Shown here: piece by piece, positions 1 to 9,688 of the stretch | Layout of the letters: every line of letters begins with the position of its first letter | How positions within the stretch are numbered: position 1 is the stretch's first letter | Source: an uncultured Butyricicoccus sp. | GTDB lineage: Bacteria > Bacillota > Clostridia > Oscillospirales > Butyricicoccaceae | Direction: 5' to 3' | DNA length: 64,000 nt | Assembly: GCA_944384745.1 (NCBI GenBank) | Contig: CALWUO010000005.1 | Span: forward strand, 34,936-98,935 | The notes under the pieces: generated by a model | What the model saw: only the letters and a program-made list of their open reading frames with translations | Databases searched by the model: none | What the model was told of the DNA's origin: nothing | Made by a program: the position numbers and the translations under genes

Positions 1-665
1 ATAATAATAGCAGTTATAAGACCAGCTATACCAATAGCTAAACCACTCATAGCACCTTCTACCTCACCTAATTGTAAAGCTCTTGAAGTACCAACAGCAT
101 GTGAGGCTGTACCTATTGAAATACCAGTTGCAACAGGGTGTTTAAATCCAAATAATTTAAGCACAGCTGGCAAGCATACAGCACCTATAATACCAGTTAT
201 AATAATAGCAAGAGAAGTTACAGCAGTAATCCCACCAAGTGATGAACTAAGAGCCACACCAATAGGAGTTGTTACCGATTTAGGAAGAAGTGATTTTACT
301 ATTTGTGAATTAAGTCCAAAAAGATTGCCTAATATATAAACGCTAGATATAGAAACTATCGAACCAACCAAAGCACCCGCTATAATAGGTAAAAGATGTT
401 TTTTTAATATTTCAAGTTGTCTATAAATAGGCACAGCAAGAGCAATAGTTGCAGGGGTTAAACAAAGAGTAAGCACTCCCCCACCCTCGTTATATGTTTT
501 AAGTGGTATTTTAAATACAACAATTACAGCACCAACTATCAAACATGATATTAAAAGAGGATTAGCAAAAGGGGATTTAGTTTTTTCATTTATCCAAAGA
601 CCTAATGAATAAGCAAGTAATGAAAGAGCTAAAAAAGCTATTGGAGATGTTAAAGCATTATACAT
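1..665 (-). CDS. lrgB: LrgB-family membrane protein (partial, 3' end outside window)
   Basis: Very hydrophobic protein, about 221 residues visible, running off the left edge. The translation has many membrane segments and the LrgB/CidB-type core with its conserved Gly/Ala-rich stretch (TASHAVGTSRALQLGE). LrgB proteins act with LrgA in the cytoplasmic membrane; the family is linked to murein hydrolase control or to export of small acids such as pyruvate, and the substrate here is not known. The ATG at 665 overlaps the 3' end of lrgA by 8 bases, so the two are translationally coupled. The C-terminus is missing only because the window ends. Confidence 0.88.
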   Translation of the reverse strand, partial: MYNALTSPIAFLALSLLAYSLGLWINEKTKSPFANPLLISCLIVGAVIVVFKIPLKTYNEGGGVLTLCLTPATIALAVPIYRQLEILKKHLLPIIAGALVGSIVSISSVYILGNLFGLNSQIVKSLLPKSVTTPIGVALSSSLGGITAVTSLAIIITGIIGAVCLPAVLKLFGFKHPVATGISIGTASHAVGTSRALQLGEVEGAMSGLAIGIAGLITAII

Positions 666-1029
666 TTTTATTTTCTCCTTTTTTGTTTTGTAAAACTAGA
701 ATAAAATGCACAGTTGCTGCGGTAGCAAGTGCAGTTAAAAAAGTGGTTATAAAGCAAACTGCTATAATAGCTACAAGCTGGCTTTTAAGCTGATTATAAA
801 CCTCTAAAATTCCAAGACTTACAGGTAAAAAGAATATGGCCATATTTTTAAGAAAAAAATCGGCTGCATGTTCCACATGGCGAGCTTTTAGAAGTTTTGT
901 TGCAAGTAAAACAAGTAATAAAATCATGCCTAAAACATTAGCTGGTAATGCACCACCTATCAAAACAGATATAACCTCACCCAATACGCAAATAGCGAGT
1001 ATTATTCCCAGTTCTCTTAAATAATTCAC
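658..1029 (-). CDS. lrgA: LrgA/CidA-family holin-like membrane protein
   Basis: A 123-residue protein with four predicted membrane helices, the usual size for LrgA/CidA holin-like proteins. The PANVLGMILLLVLL region and the FFLPVSLGILE segment match the family pattern. It starts with GTG at 1029, nine bases after a GGAGG ribosome binding site, and no better ATG exists in frame. It forms an lrgA-lrgB operon with an 8-base overlap. No LytSR-type regulator is nearby. Confidence 0.88.
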   Translation of the reverse strand: MNYLRELGIILAICVLGEVISVLIGGALPANVLGMILLLVLLATKLLKARHVEHAADFFLKNMAIFFLPVSLGILEVYNQLKSQLVAIIAVCFITTFLTALATAATVHFILVLQNKKGENKNV

Positions 1030-1151
1030 AAATTTCGACCTCCATTTTTAATTACATTGCATAGTATACGCCTATAAATGCAATTTGAAAAGGGGTTTAA
1101 CCATTTTAACCCACATTGCAATTTAAAAAATGTTGTGATAGACTAATATTT

Positions 1152-1167
1152 ACCGAATACTTTCGGT
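1152..1167 (+). promoter_or_regulatory. Small hairpin directly before the flippase ribosome binding site
   Basis: ACCGAA-TACT-TTCGGT forms a perfect 6-bp stem with a 4-base loop and ends two bases before the TAAGGAG Shine-Dalgarno of the gene at 1180. It could stabilise or modulate the mRNA 5' end; no function is shown. Confidence 0.3.
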
Positions 1168-1179
1168 TAAGGAGTTAAT

Positions 1180-2628
1180 ATGTCGGAAAAAAATACTATG
1201 ACAAAAAATGCGGTATTATTTTTACCTGCAAAAGTATTAGAGGGCGTACTGCTTTTAATGATGTCCTCACTGTATACGCATATATTTACCGAAGATGCCG
1301 CAGGAGCATTTGGACTTGTGCAACAAGTTATAAATTTCTCATATTTACTTATTGCGGCATGGATGGCAAATGCAAGCACACGATATGCAGCTGAGGAATA
1401 TAAGCGAGATAAAGCGAGTGGGCTTTTATCTACAATGACCGTAGTATATCTAATTATGGGCATTGTTGGGATTATAACATGTTCTGGTATAGCAGTCATA
1501 TATAAAAATAATAGCTTTATTTTTGGAGCTATTATGTTCTGCACATATACTGCATTTACAATTTTAATAAATACGCTTGTGCAGCTTGATAAAGTAAAAC
1601 CAGCAATTTTATTTTCTCTTGTTTCAGCGGTTTTAAAACTTTTGGTAGCGTTTATCTTAGTTGGTGGAAAAAATAATTTTCCTGACCCAACTCCAGCATT
1701 TATAGCTAATATAGTGGCTGATGGCATAGGAGCAATAGGAGCTATTTTTGCTCTTAAAATGCCAAGTGTTGTTAGGTTTAAATTTTCAAGCAAAGAAATA
1801 TTAAATAAAATGCTTGCTTACGGTGTACCACTTATGGGTGTAGCTCTTTGTTCTGGACTTTTAACACTCTTTGATAGATTTTATATATATGGTGTTTTTG
1901 GCAATGCAACAGGAGCAATTTATTATTATAATAGCACTATTCCAAACTCTGTTTTTACCATGCTTTCAGTTGGTGTACTAAGAGGAGTATATCCAGCGAT
2001 TTTAAGAGCATGGAATGAGCGAAGTAAAGACGAAGCTAAAATTTTGCTTGGTGCAGGTGTAAGGCTTTATATGCTTGTAGCCTTTCCTGCTGCCTTTGGA
2101 CTTGCAGCAGTATCAAATACATTTTGCTCGACTTTCTTTGCAGATGGTTATGAAGCTGGTGCATCAGTAATAGGCACAACAGCATTTGCAATGGTGTTTA
2201 TGGGACTTACTGAATACGCAAACAAAGGCTATGAGCTTGAACAAGACACCAAACCCGTTTTAACCAACTGTATGATAGCAATGATAGTAAAAATAATTTC
2301 CAGCATTGTATGTGTTCATATTTTAGGTTTTACAGGTGGTGCAATGGGTTCACTTATTGCCTTTGCGACATATTTTATTTTAACCTCTATAAGAGTTAGA
2401 AAATATTTTATGTGGCGAGTTCCAATGGGTTCATTTTTAAGAATACTTGTTTCGTCTATTTTATGTGGCGTGTCTGCCTATTTCTTCACATTTCTTCCTG
2501 TTAGCGAGTTTTTAAGACTTGTTTTGTCAATAGTCGTGGGCGGATTTGTATATGCCTTTTGTATAATAATTTCTGGAGAAGCTAAAGAAGAAGTTCGTTT
2601 AATACTTGCCAAAATTAAAAAAAGATGA
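1180..2628 (+). CDS. Oligosaccharide flippase / MATE-like polysaccharide transporter
   Basis: A 482-residue protein with about 12-14 hydrophobic segments, the size and layout of Wzx-type flippases in the MOP/MATE superfamily (polysaccharide biosynthesis protein family). Such proteins move lipid-linked sugars across the cytoplasmic membrane. ATG at 1180 follows TAAGGAG. The gene stands alone, divergent from lrgAB, and ends at a strong terminator. The substrate cannot be told. The SpoVB/MurJ branch of the same superfamily is an alternative. Confidence 0.75.
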   Translation: MSEKNTMTKNAVLFLPAKVLEGVLLLMMSSLYTHIFTEDAAGAFGLVQQVINFSYLLIAAWMANASTRYAAEEYKRDKASGLLSTMTVVYLIMGIVGIITCSGIAVIYKNNSFIFGAIMFCTYTAFTILINTLVQLDKVKPAILFSLVSAVLKLLVAFILVGGKNNFPDPTPAFIANIVADGIGAIGAIFALKMPSVVRFKFSSKEILNKMLAYGVPLMGVALCSGLLTLFDRFYIYGVFGNATGAIYYYNSTIPNSVFTMLSVGVLRGVYPAILRAWNERSKDEAKILLGAGVRLYMLVAFPAAFGLAAVSNTFCSTFFADGYEAGASVIGTTAFAMVFMGLTEYANKGYELEQDTKPVLTNCMIAMIVKIISSIVCVHILGFTGGAMGSLIAFATYFILTSIRVRKYFMWRVPMGSFLRILVSSILCGVSAYFFTFLPVSEFLRLVLSIVVGGFVYAFCIIISGEAKEEVRLILAKIKKR

Positions 2629-2634
2629 TAAAAG

Positions 2635-2663
2635 ACCCGTCAAGCGTTGCTTGACGGGTTTTA
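2635..2663. terminator. Bidirectional terminator
   Basis: A perfect 11-bp stem (2635-2645 with 2649-2659, loop GTT) is followed by TTTT on the plus side and by a T-rich run on the minus side. It separates the flippase from the convergent end of the purine operon. Confidence 0.9.
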
Positions 2664-2666
2664 AAA

Positions 2667-3188
2667 TTATAACTTTGGAAATAATTCTTGTTCAATAGCT
2701 GCATCAAGTGAAACACCTGAAAAACCAACAGACGCCATACCATCAACAAAACGATTGATAGTTGACATAATCATAGACATATTATCTGCAAAGAAAGTGA
2801 TAATGTCCTGAAGTTCTTTAGAACAATCAATTAAAGTGTTATGTTTTAAAAATAGCTGACCAGCCTCTTCAAAAAGACCAAAATAACCCAAAGCACAGAA
2901 ATTATTACAATAATTACAAGCTGCACGAAGATGAGCGAAATTTGTTTTTGGTGCATTTTGATATAAAGTTACGAAAAACTGTAACATACCATCATCTTCA
3001 CTAGGCAATGGCAAAGGAATAAAACAGCATTCAATAGTGATATCCATTTGTGCTTTTCCCTGTTTAGGAGGTTCAGCATGAAGAATCATAGGTGCATTTT
3101 CTGGTTTAACAGCCTCAGCTTTAAAACCATTTTGGTTTAGAACCTCAGCCATACAAGTTAAAATTTGCTCTTGCTTTTCTACTTTCAT
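2667..3188 (-). CDS. YbjN-like protein of unknown function, last gene of purine operon
   Basis: A 173-residue soluble acidic protein with no signal peptide or membrane segment. Its length and mixed alpha/beta pattern (an N-terminal helix ending in LNQNGFKAE, then alternating strands, then a helix around residues 120-150) resemble the YbjN / type III secretion chaperone-like fold. That assignment is tentative and no catalytic motif is visible. ATG at 3188 has an AAGGAGT site. It lies 15 bases after purD and before the operon terminator, so it is very likely co-transcribed with purine synthesis. Confidence 0.55.
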   Translation of the reverse strand: MKVEKQEQILTCMAEVLNQNGFKAEAVKPENAPMILHAEPPKQGKAQMDITIECCFIPLPLPSEDDGMLQFFVTLYQNAPKTNFAHLRAACNYCNNFCALGYFGLFEEAGQLFLKHNTLIDCSKELQDIITFFADNMSMIMSTINRFVDGMASVGFSGVSLDAAIEQELFPKL

Positions 3189-3203
3189 ATAGACTCCTTA
3201 AAT

Positions 3204-4454
3204 TTACTTCACTCCAATATCTGTGCGGAAATGCACACCATCAAAGTGAATTTTCTTAACATCAGCATACGCTTTTTGTATTGCCTCGTCAAGAGTTTTT
3301 GCATTAGCAGTAACACCAAGCACACGACCGCCATTAGTAACCATAACGCCATTATCTAATTTTGTACCAGCATGATAAACCATACTTTCAGTTACCTTTT
3401 CCAAACCAGTGATAACTTTACCCTTTTCATAGCTTGCAGGATAACCACCAGAAGCCATACAAACACAACAAGCGGCATTATCAGACCATTTAATATCTAT
3501 GTTTTCAAGAGTTCCATCAATAACCGCATTAAAGATATCAAAAATATCTGTTTCAAGTCTTGAAAGTACAGCTTGAGTTTCAGGGTCACCAAAACGGGCA
3601 TTATATTCAATTACCTTAGGACCTTTAGGAGTTAACATAAGCCCAAAATAAATAACCCCTTTAAATGTTCTGCCCTCTTTAGCCATAGCATCAATAGTTG
3701 GGCGGAAAATAGTATCCATACAAGTCTTAGCTATTTCATCAGTATACATTCTTGATGGAGAAAAAGCACCCATACCGCCAGTGTTAGGACCTTTGTCATG
3801 GTCATAAGCACGTTTATGGTCTTGAGCAGATGGCATAGTTTTAATAGTTTTACCATCAGTAAACGCTAGAACAGAAACTTCAGGACCAGTTAAAAATTCC
3901 TCAATAACAACTTTAGCACCAGCACTTCCAAAAGCACCACCGTCCATTGCATCTTTAACGGCATTTATAGCATCTTCTTCTGTCATAGCAACAGTAACGC
4001 CTTTACCTAAAGCCAAACCATCAGCCTTTACAACAATAGGTGCACCTTGTTCTTTGATATATTCAATAGCCTTAGCTGAGTCATCAAAAACAGCATAATT
4101 TGCGGTTGGAATATTGTATTTTTTCATTAAATCCTTAGCAAAAGATTTAGAACCCTCAATAATCGCTGCATTTTTATGAGGACCAAATGCACGTATACCA
4201 GCGTTTTCTAAAGCGTCAACCATTCCAAGAGCTAGAGGGTCATCAGGAGCAACCATAACTAAATTAGGCTTATTTTCCTTAGCGAAAGCAACCATTTTTT
4301 CTATATCAGTTGCTTTTATATCCACACATTCAGCAATACTTGATATACCTCCATTACCTGGAGCACACCAAATTTTATCTACTTTTGGACTTTTACTAAG
4401 TGCATGACAGATTGCGTGTTCACGACCGCCACCACCTACAACTAGAACTTTCAT
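3204..4454 (-). CDS. purD: Phosphoribosylamine-glycine ligase
   Basis: A 416-residue GARS enzyme that joins glycine to 5-phosphoribosylamine using ATP (second step of IMP synthesis). The N-terminus MKVLVVGGGGREHAI is the family signature. An ATP-grasp domain covers roughly residues 100-320 (KADGLALGKGV; YNARFGDPETQ). The start follows AGGAGATAGCTT. Unlike the rest of the operon it is separated from the gene upstream by about 150 bases of hairpin-rich DNA. Confidence 0.96.
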   Translation of the reverse strand: MKVLVVGGGGREHAICHALSKSPKVDKIWCAPGNGGISSIAECVDIKATDIEKMVAFAKENKPNLVMVAPDDPLALGMVDALENAGIRAFGPHKNAAIIEGSKSFAKDLMKKYNIPTANYAVFDDSAKAIEYIKEQGAPIVVKADGLALGKGVTVAMTEEDAINAVKDAMDGGAFGSAGAKVVIEEFLTGPEVSVLAFTDGKTIKTMPSAQDHKRAYDHDKGPNTGGMGAFSPSRMYTDEIAKTCMDTIFRPTIDAMAKEGRTFKGVIYFGLMLTPKGPKVIEYNARFGDPETQAVLSRLETDIFDIFNAVIDGTLENIDIKWSDNAACCVCMASGGYPASYEKGKVITGLEKVTESMVYHAGTKLDNGVMVTNGGRVLGVTANAKTLDEAIQKAYADVKKIHFDGVHFRTDIGVK

Positions 4455-4479
4455 AAGCTATCTCCTTTTTTATTCAAAA

Positions 4480-4600
4480 CTTTAAAGTTTCCGTCCACCC
4501 TTTTCAAAGGGTGGTGAAGTCCAGAGGCAAAGCCTTTGGTCGCTTTCTATAAAAGCGAAATTCTAAAGCGTGCCACAAAAGAAACTGCGACACGCTTAAT
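4480..4600. repeat. Cluster of short hairpins between purH-type gene and purD, possible interspersed element
   Basis: The gap holds several consecutive inverted repeats: CCACCC-TTTTCAAA-GGGTGG, a CAGAGGCAAAGCCTTTG unit, TCGCTTT-ctata-AAAGCG, and AAGCGTG paired with CACGCTT. This resembles the stem-loop intergenic repeats of clostridial genomes. Only one copy is inside the window, so repetition is not proven. It may act as an mRNA processing or stability element between the two operon parts. Confidence 0.45.
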
Positions 4601-4604
4601 TTTT

Positions 4605-5777
4605 TTAGTGGTGGAATAAACGCATTCCTGTAAAGCTCATAACCATATTATATTTATTTGCAGTCATAATTACATGGTCATCACGAATAGAGCCACCTGG
4701 TTGAACAATAAATTCTACACCAGATTTTCTAGCACGTTCAACATTATCACCGAATGGGAAAAATGCATCAGAGCCAACAGTAACGCCTGTATTTTTACCA
4801 ATCCAAGCTTTCTTTTCTTCAGCAGTTAAAATTTCAGGTTTAACTTTAAAAGTCTGCTGCCAAACACCATCAGCTAATATGTCTTCATATTCATCAGAAA
4901 TATAAAGGTCTATTGCATTATCTCTATCTGGTCTTCTGATACCATCAACAAATTGTAAACCTAAAACTTTAGGGTGCTGACGTAAAAACCAGTTATCAGC
5001 TTTATTTCCTGCAAGACGTGTGCAATGAATACGGCTTTGCTGACCTGCACCCACACCAATAGTTTGACCGTTTTTAACATAGCAAACAGAATTAGATTGA
5101 GTATATTTAAGAGTGATAAGAGCAACAATCATATCAAGAGCCGCTTCATCAGTTAGGTTTTTATTATCAGTTACAATATTGTTTAATAAATCTTTTGTGA
5201 TTTTAAAATCATTGTAACCCTGTTCAAATGTAACGCCAAAAACATCACGTTTTTCAATAGCCTTAGGCTTGTAATTCTCATCAATCTTGATGACATTATA
5301 TCCGCCCTTACGCTTTCTTTTAAGTATTTCCAAAGCTTCATCAGTGAAATCTGGTGCAATAATGCCGTCAGAAACCTCAGTTAAAAGCAAATTAGCGGTA
5401 TCAGCATCACAAGTGTCACTAAGTGCCACAAAATCGCCATAAGAACAAAGACGGTCAGCACCTCTAGCACGAGCATATGCAGAAGCAATAGGAGAAAGAT
5501 TATCTGCGTCTACAAAATACATTTGCTTTTCTGTTTCGGTTAAAGGATAACCAAGAGCCGCACCTGCTGGGGATACATGTTTAAAAGATGCTGCTGCTGC
5601 ATAACCAGTTGCTTCTTTTAGCTGTCTAACAAGCTGATAAGCGTTAAAAGCATCTAAGAAATTTATATAACCTGGTTTACCGTTTAGCACTTCTATTGGA
5701 AGTTCACCTTCAGTCATAAAAATACGTGAAGGCTTTTGGTTAGGGTTACAACCATATTTAAGAGTTAATTCTTTCAT
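4605..5777 (-). CDS. purH: Stand-alone AICAR formyltransferase (PurH C-terminal domain only)
   Basis: A 390-residue protein matching only the transformylase half of PurH, which formylates AICAR with 10-formyl-THF to FAICAR. It begins directly with LKYGCNPNQKPSR, equivalent to the LRYGENPHQ motif that follows the cyclohydrolase domain in ordinary bifunctional PurH. SFKHVSPAGAA carries the catalytic Lys-His pair region, and SDAFFPFGDNVERA and QPGGSIRDD complete the family pattern. The missing IMP cyclohydrolase activity is supplied by the gene nine bases upstream. ATG follows a weak AAGGTGA site. Confidence 0.93.
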   Translation of the reverse strand: MKELTLKYGCNPNQKPSRIFMTEGELPIEVLNGKPGYINFLDAFNAYQLVRQLKEATGYAAAASFKHVSPAGAALGYPLTETEKQMYFVDADNLSPIASAYARARGADRLCSYGDFVALSDTCDADTANLLLTEVSDGIIAPDFTDEALEILKRKRKGGYNVIKIDENYKPKAIEKRDVFGVTFEQGYNDFKITKDLLNNIVTDNKNLTDEAALDMIVALITLKYTQSNSVCYVKNGQTIGVGAGQQSRIHCTRLAGNKADNWFLRQHPKVLGLQFVDGIRRPDRDNAIDLYISDEYEDILADGVWQQTFKVKPEILTAEEKKAWIGKNTGVTVGSDAFFPFGDNVERARKSGVEFIVQPGGSIRDDHVIMTANKYNMVMSFTGMRLFHH

Positions 5778-5786
5778 AAATTCACC

Positions 5787-6503
5787 TTACTTCTGGTATT
5801 TATTCTTGATAATAGTTTCTGTTTTACCTGTTTCAAGGTCAATATAACGAACAAATAGAGAAATCTTATTTACTTCATTCATAGACTCCCAAAGCATATT
5901 TGCAAAATCATTGATATCATAATCAATTTGAATACACTTAGGCTCACCTCTAAATGGTGGTAGTGGGTCACCGTCACACATATAAGTATGTATAAAATGA
6001 CCAAGACCAGCAACAGGTTTATCGTATTCATAGAAGAAACGCTTGTTAGCTGTGCGGTCAGAAGTGAAATTCTTTAGAATAGAGATATCATAAGAACCAT
6101 CTTCATTTACAACCGCAGAAATACGAGAAGTATAATTTGGAGCGTCTGGCTCAAACTGACGAGTGCGTAAAGCCTCAATATAACTCTTACCCTGCTTTAA
6201 GTATTCACAGATAGTATCTGTTTGGTCACCGTTTGTAACTATGGTTTTACCTCCACAAACACGTACAGGGTGATAAATAATAAGTGAAGGGTCGGTCATC
6301 TTTGAAGGGTCAAAAGCCTCTGTGCGTATACCGTCCTCTGTTTCAACAAAAACACGGTTTCGGCTATTTTCAGAACGACCCATAATAAAATAAGCGATAA
6401 CATTTTTTTTGTTATCCTTAGTTCTGCCAAGGATTATTCCACGACCTGGATAAGCATTGCTTTGCAATTCCTCTTGAATATTGTATACAAAATTACGAAA
6501 CAT
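5787..6503 (-). CDS. purO: PurO-type IMP cyclohydrolase
   Basis: A 238-residue protein of the COG3363 family, first described in archaea, which closes FAICAR to IMP. The visible family pattern is YPGRGIILGRT near residue 20, GRSENSRNRVF near residue 45, and the NGDQTD segment near 95. It is unrelated to the MGS-like cyclohydrolase domain of PurH. Its place between purN and the stand-alone formyltransferase, with gaps of 18 and 9 bases, fits the last step of IMP synthesis. The symbol follows the archaeal name. Confidence 0.88.
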   Translation of the reverse strand: MFRNFVYNIQEELQSNAYPGRGIILGRTKDNKKNVIAYFIMGRSENSRNRVFVETEDGIRTEAFDPSKMTDPSLIIYHPVRVCGGKTIVTNGDQTDTICEYLKQGKSYIEALRTRQFEPDAPNYTSRISAVVNEDGSYDISILKNFTSDRTANKRFFYEYDKPVAGLGHFIHTYMCDGDPLPPFRGEPKCIQIDYDINDFANMLWESMNEVNKISLFVRYIDLETGKTETIIKNKYQK

Positions 6504-6521
6504 AAATATAAACCTCTTTTC

Positions 6522-7151
6522 TTAGTTTTCAGGCAAAATTTTAACCATTTGACCATTGATTTGCAAACGGTTTTCACAAAATAGCGATACAGCACGGGGT
6601 AAAATATGCCATTCAGCCTGCTCCATAACACGTCTTTGCAAAATTTCTGGAGTATCGTCTGGCATAACTTCAACTGCTTTTTGTAAAATTATAGCCCCAC
6701 CATCAACTATTTCAGAAACAAAATGCACAGTTGCACCTGTTACCTTTACACCTTTAGCAAGTGCGGCTTCATGAACATGCAGTCCATAAAAACCCTCACC
6801 GCAAAAAGATGGTATAAGTGATGGGTGAACATTTATAATTTTATTTTCCCATTTTTTACAAAAACAATCAGGTAATACGGTCATAAATCCTGCAAGTACT
6901 ACTAAGTCTATTTTAATCTGACATAGCATTGTATCAAGTGCTACGCCATAATCTTGAGCTGTTTCATAATCTTTTCTTTTTAAGATATAGGACGGAATAA
7001 ATGCTTCCTTTGCACGTTCTAAAGCATAAGCATTTGGGTTAGATGAAATCACAGCGGTAATACTACCGCCATGAATTTCGCCATTTTGCTCTGCGTCAAT
7101 AAGTGCTTGTAAATTCGTTCCGCCACCAGAAACCAATACAGCTATATTCAC
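6522..7151 (-). CDS. purN: Phosphoribosylglycinamide formyltransferase
   Basis: A 209-residue GAR transformylase (10-formyl-THF dependent). Conserved features are VLVSGGGTNLQAL at the N-terminus, INVHPSLIPSF with the catalytic Asn-His pair around residue 106, and VDGGAII with the catalytic Asp. I choose GTG at 7151, giving MNIAVLVSGG, because it lies nine bases after AAGAGG. The in-frame TTG at 7157 is only about three bases from that site. Confidence 0.94.
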   Translation of the reverse strand: MNIAVLVSGGGTNLQALIDAEQNGEIHGGSITAVISSNPNAYALERAKEAFIPSYILKRKDYETAQDYGVALDTMLCQIKIDLVVLAGFMTVLPDCFCKKWENKIINVHPSLIPSFCGEGFYGLHVHEAALAKGVKVTGATVHFVSEIVDGGAIILQKAVEVMPDDTPEILQRRVMEQAEWHILPRAVSLFCENRLQINGQMVKILPEN

Positions 7152-7164
7152 AGTCAAAAACCTC

Positions 7165-8202
7165 TTAAACTAAAGTAATACCCTTTTCGCCTGTTGTGAT
7201 TTCGCCCATAATATAAGCGGTTTCACCAGCGTCAGCCAGAGCTTTAATGGCTTTATCAGCATCACTTGCTGGAACAGCAACCATAAGACCAATACCCATA
7301 TTAAATGTATTATACATATCACGTTCTGGAATGTTGCCCGCTTTAGCTATAACATTAAAAATAGGTAGTACAGGAGCAGAGTTTTTACGGATAACCGCAT
7401 GAGTGTTTTCACCTAACATACGAGGTACATTCTCATAGAAACCGCCACCAGTGATATGGCTAATAGCCTTAACATCAACGTTAGCTATAAGATTTTGAAT
7501 TGCCTTTACATAAATCTTAGTTGGAGTTAAAAGCTCTTCGCCTAATGTTTTTCCAAGTTCATCAACATATTTTTTAACAGAGTTTTCATCAATACCAAGA
7601 GTTTTGCGAACCAATGAATAACCATTTGAGTGAACACCAGAAGATGCAACACCGATTAAAACATCACCAGCAGTTAGTTTACTTCCATCAATCATCTTCT
7701 TTTTATCAACCATACCAACGGAGAAACCAGCCACATCATATTCATCAACTGGATAAAAACCTGGCATTTCAGCGGTTTCACCACCGATTAAAGCACAACC
7801 CGCTTGACGACAGCCTTCAGTAATACCAGAAACAATGCTTGCTACACGCTCAGGGAAGTTTTTACCAACAGCTATATAATCAAGGAAAAACAGAGGTTTT
7901 GCACCACAACAAGCGATATCATTAACACACATAGCAACTGCATCAATACCAATAGTATCATGCTTATCCATTAAAAAAGCAAGTTTTAGCTTAGTACCAA
8001 CACCATCAGTACCAGAAACCAGAACAGGCTCTTCCATGCCTTTAAAATCAGGCTGGAAAAGACCACCAAAACCGCCAAGGCTACCAATAACCCCTGGAAT
8101 AAAAGTGCTTTCAACCATAGGTTTAATAAGTTTTACAGATTCATAACCAGCAACAACATCTACACCTGCTGCTTTGTAGCTTTCGGAACGGCTCTCACTC
8201 AT
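7165..8202 (-). CDS. purM: Phosphoribosylformylglycinamidine cyclo-ligase (AIR synthetase)
   Basis: A 345-residue AIR synthetase of standard length. [14 protein letters not shown] at the N-terminus, [13 protein letters not shown] and the [11 protein letters not shown] loop are diagnostic. It converts FGAM to AIR with ATP. Its ATG overlaps the stop codon of purF (ATGA, 4 bases), so translation is coupled. FGAM synthetase (purL/purQ/purS) is not in the window. Confidence 0.97.
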   Translation of the reverse strand: MSESRSESYKAAGVDVVAGYESVKLIKPMVESTFIPGVIGSLGGFGGLFQPDFKGMEEPVLVSGTDGVGTKLKLAFLMDKHDTIGIDAVAMCVNDIACCGAKPLFFLDYIAVGKNFPERVASIVSGITEGCRQAGCALIGGETAEMPGFYPVDEYDVAGFSVGMVDKKKMIDGSKLTAGDVLIGVASSGVHSNGYSLVRKTLGIDENSVKKYVDELGKTLGEELLTPTKIYVKAIQNLIANVDVKAISHITGGGFYENVPRMLGENTHAVIRKNSAPVLPIFNVIAKAGNIPERDMYNTFNMGIGLMVAVPASDADKAIKALADAGETAYIMGEITTGEKGITLV

Positions 8203-9662
8203 AATTCAATCTCACTTTCAAACATATTTTTATCCACTTGATTTGGAACTTCCATAGGGTACTCACCAGTAAAGCAAGCATCACAGAAACCAAGTTTACA
8301 ATTCAATGCAATACGTCTTGTAGCCTCAACCGATAAGAAACCAAGGCTGTCAACACCGATAATCTGACGCATTTCTTCCACAGTACGTTCATGAGCCAAA
8401 AGCTGAGTACGTTCAGGGATATCAGTACCAAAGAAACAAGGGTGACGGAAAGGAGGTGCAGAAATTCTCATATGTACCTCTTTAGCACCAGCATCACGAA
8501 CAAGTTTTACAAGTCTAGCACAGGTTGTACCACGAACAATGGAGTCATCAACCATAATAACACGCTTGCCATTTACAGCCTCTCTAAGGGCATTTAATTT
8601 TAGACGGACAGAACGTTCACGCTTTGATTGACCTGGTTGAATAAAAGTTCTGCCAATATAACGGTTTTTAATAAGACCAACACCATAAGGGATACCAGAA
8701 CATTTAGCGTAACCAATAGCCGCAGGAATACCAGAATCAGGCACACCAATAACAACATCAGCACCTACTGGGTGCTCAATAGAAAGATATTTTCCCGCTT
8801 CTTGACGAGCAAGTTCAACAGATGAACCATCAATAACAGAGTCAGGACGAGCAAAATAAATATATTCAAATACGCAAGCGGCAGATTTACATTTAATTTC
8901 GCTATGTAAAGAACGGATTTCACCGTTTTCAACTATAACAACTTCACCTGGTTCAATATCACGCACAAATTCAGCTCCCAGAGCATCTAATGCACAAGAC
9001 TCAGAGGCAAATATAATAACGCCTTCTGCTGTTTTACCCATGCAAAGCGGACGCATTCCACGAGGGTCACGAGCTGCAATCAGTTTACGAGGTGACATAA
9101 TACATAATGAATATGCACCTTGAACCACATTCATAGTATTAAGCACAGCTTCTTCAATAGAGCCACACTTTAAACGCTCACGAACAATAGTATAAACTAA
9201 AACTTCAGTGTCTGATGTTGAACGGAAAATGCCACCTGTTGTTTCAATTTCCTTGCGTAACTCACTAGCATTTACAAGATTACCATTGTGAGCAACAGCT
9301 AAATTACCTTTGATATGAGTTATAGAAAGAGGTTGAGCGTTTTCACGGTGAGGGTCACCAGTTGTTGAATAACGCACATGACCGATAGCCATTTGACCTA
9401 CCATACTATCAAGAATTTGCTGGTCAAAAACATCATTTACAAGACCAATATCCTTATGGCACTTGATAACACCACGGTTATTTACTGCAATACCACAAGC
9501 CTCTTGACCTCTATGTTGAAGTGCAAAAAGAGCAGTATAAGCTTCATGAGCAGGGCTTAAATTACAACCTTCTGGGATATAGATACCAAATACACCACAT
9601 TCTTCATGTACAGCATCAGAATCAAAAGGAGTGCGATTTAATTTTTTCATTTTATATTTCAT
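8199..9662 (-). CDS. purF: Amidophosphoribosyltransferase
   Basis: A 487-residue glutamine PRPP amidotransferase, the committed step of purine synthesis. The N-terminal Ntn-hydrolase domain begins at EECGVFGIY; that Cys is the glutaminase nucleophile after a propeptide of about 20 residues. The PRTase motif [13 protein letters not shown] lies near residue 365. Cysteines in [13 protein letters not shown] and in [12 protein letters not shown] match the [4Fe-4S] ligands of the Bacillus subtilis enzyme, so this is the oxygen-sensitive Fe-S type. ATG at 9662 has GAGGAA upstream; a second in-frame ATG four codons later is possible. Confidence 0.97.
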   Translation of the reverse strand: MKYKMKKLNRTPFDSDAVHEECGVFGIYIPEGCNLSPAHEAYTALFALQHRGQEACGIAVNNRGVIKCHKDIGLVNDVFDQQILDSMVGQMAIGHVRYSTTGDPHRENAQPLSITHIKGNLAVAHNGNLVNASELRKEIETTGGIFRSTSDTEVLVYTIVRERLKCGSIEEAVLNTMNVVQGAYSLCIMSPRKLIAARDPRGMRPLCMGKTAEGVIIFASESCALDALGAEFVRDIEPGEVVIVENGEIRSLHSEIKCKSAACVFEYIYFARPDSVIDGSSVELARQEAGKYLSIEHPVGADVVIGVPDSGIPAAIGYAKCSGIPYGVGLIKNRYIGRTFIQPGQSKRERSVRLKLNALREAVNGKRVIMVDDSIVRGTTCARLVKLVRDAGAKEVHMRISAPPFRHPCFFGTDIPERTQLLAHERTVEEMRQIIGVDSLGFLSVEATRRIALNCKLGFCDACFTGEYPMEVPNQVDKNMFESEIEL

Positions 9663-9688
9663 AATATTTAAAATTTCCTCTTAAATAA

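Noticed and set aside
1077..1128. Direct repeats TGCAATTT between lrgA and the flippase as an operator
   Set aside because: Two 8-base AT-rich copies in AT-rich DNA are easily due to chance.
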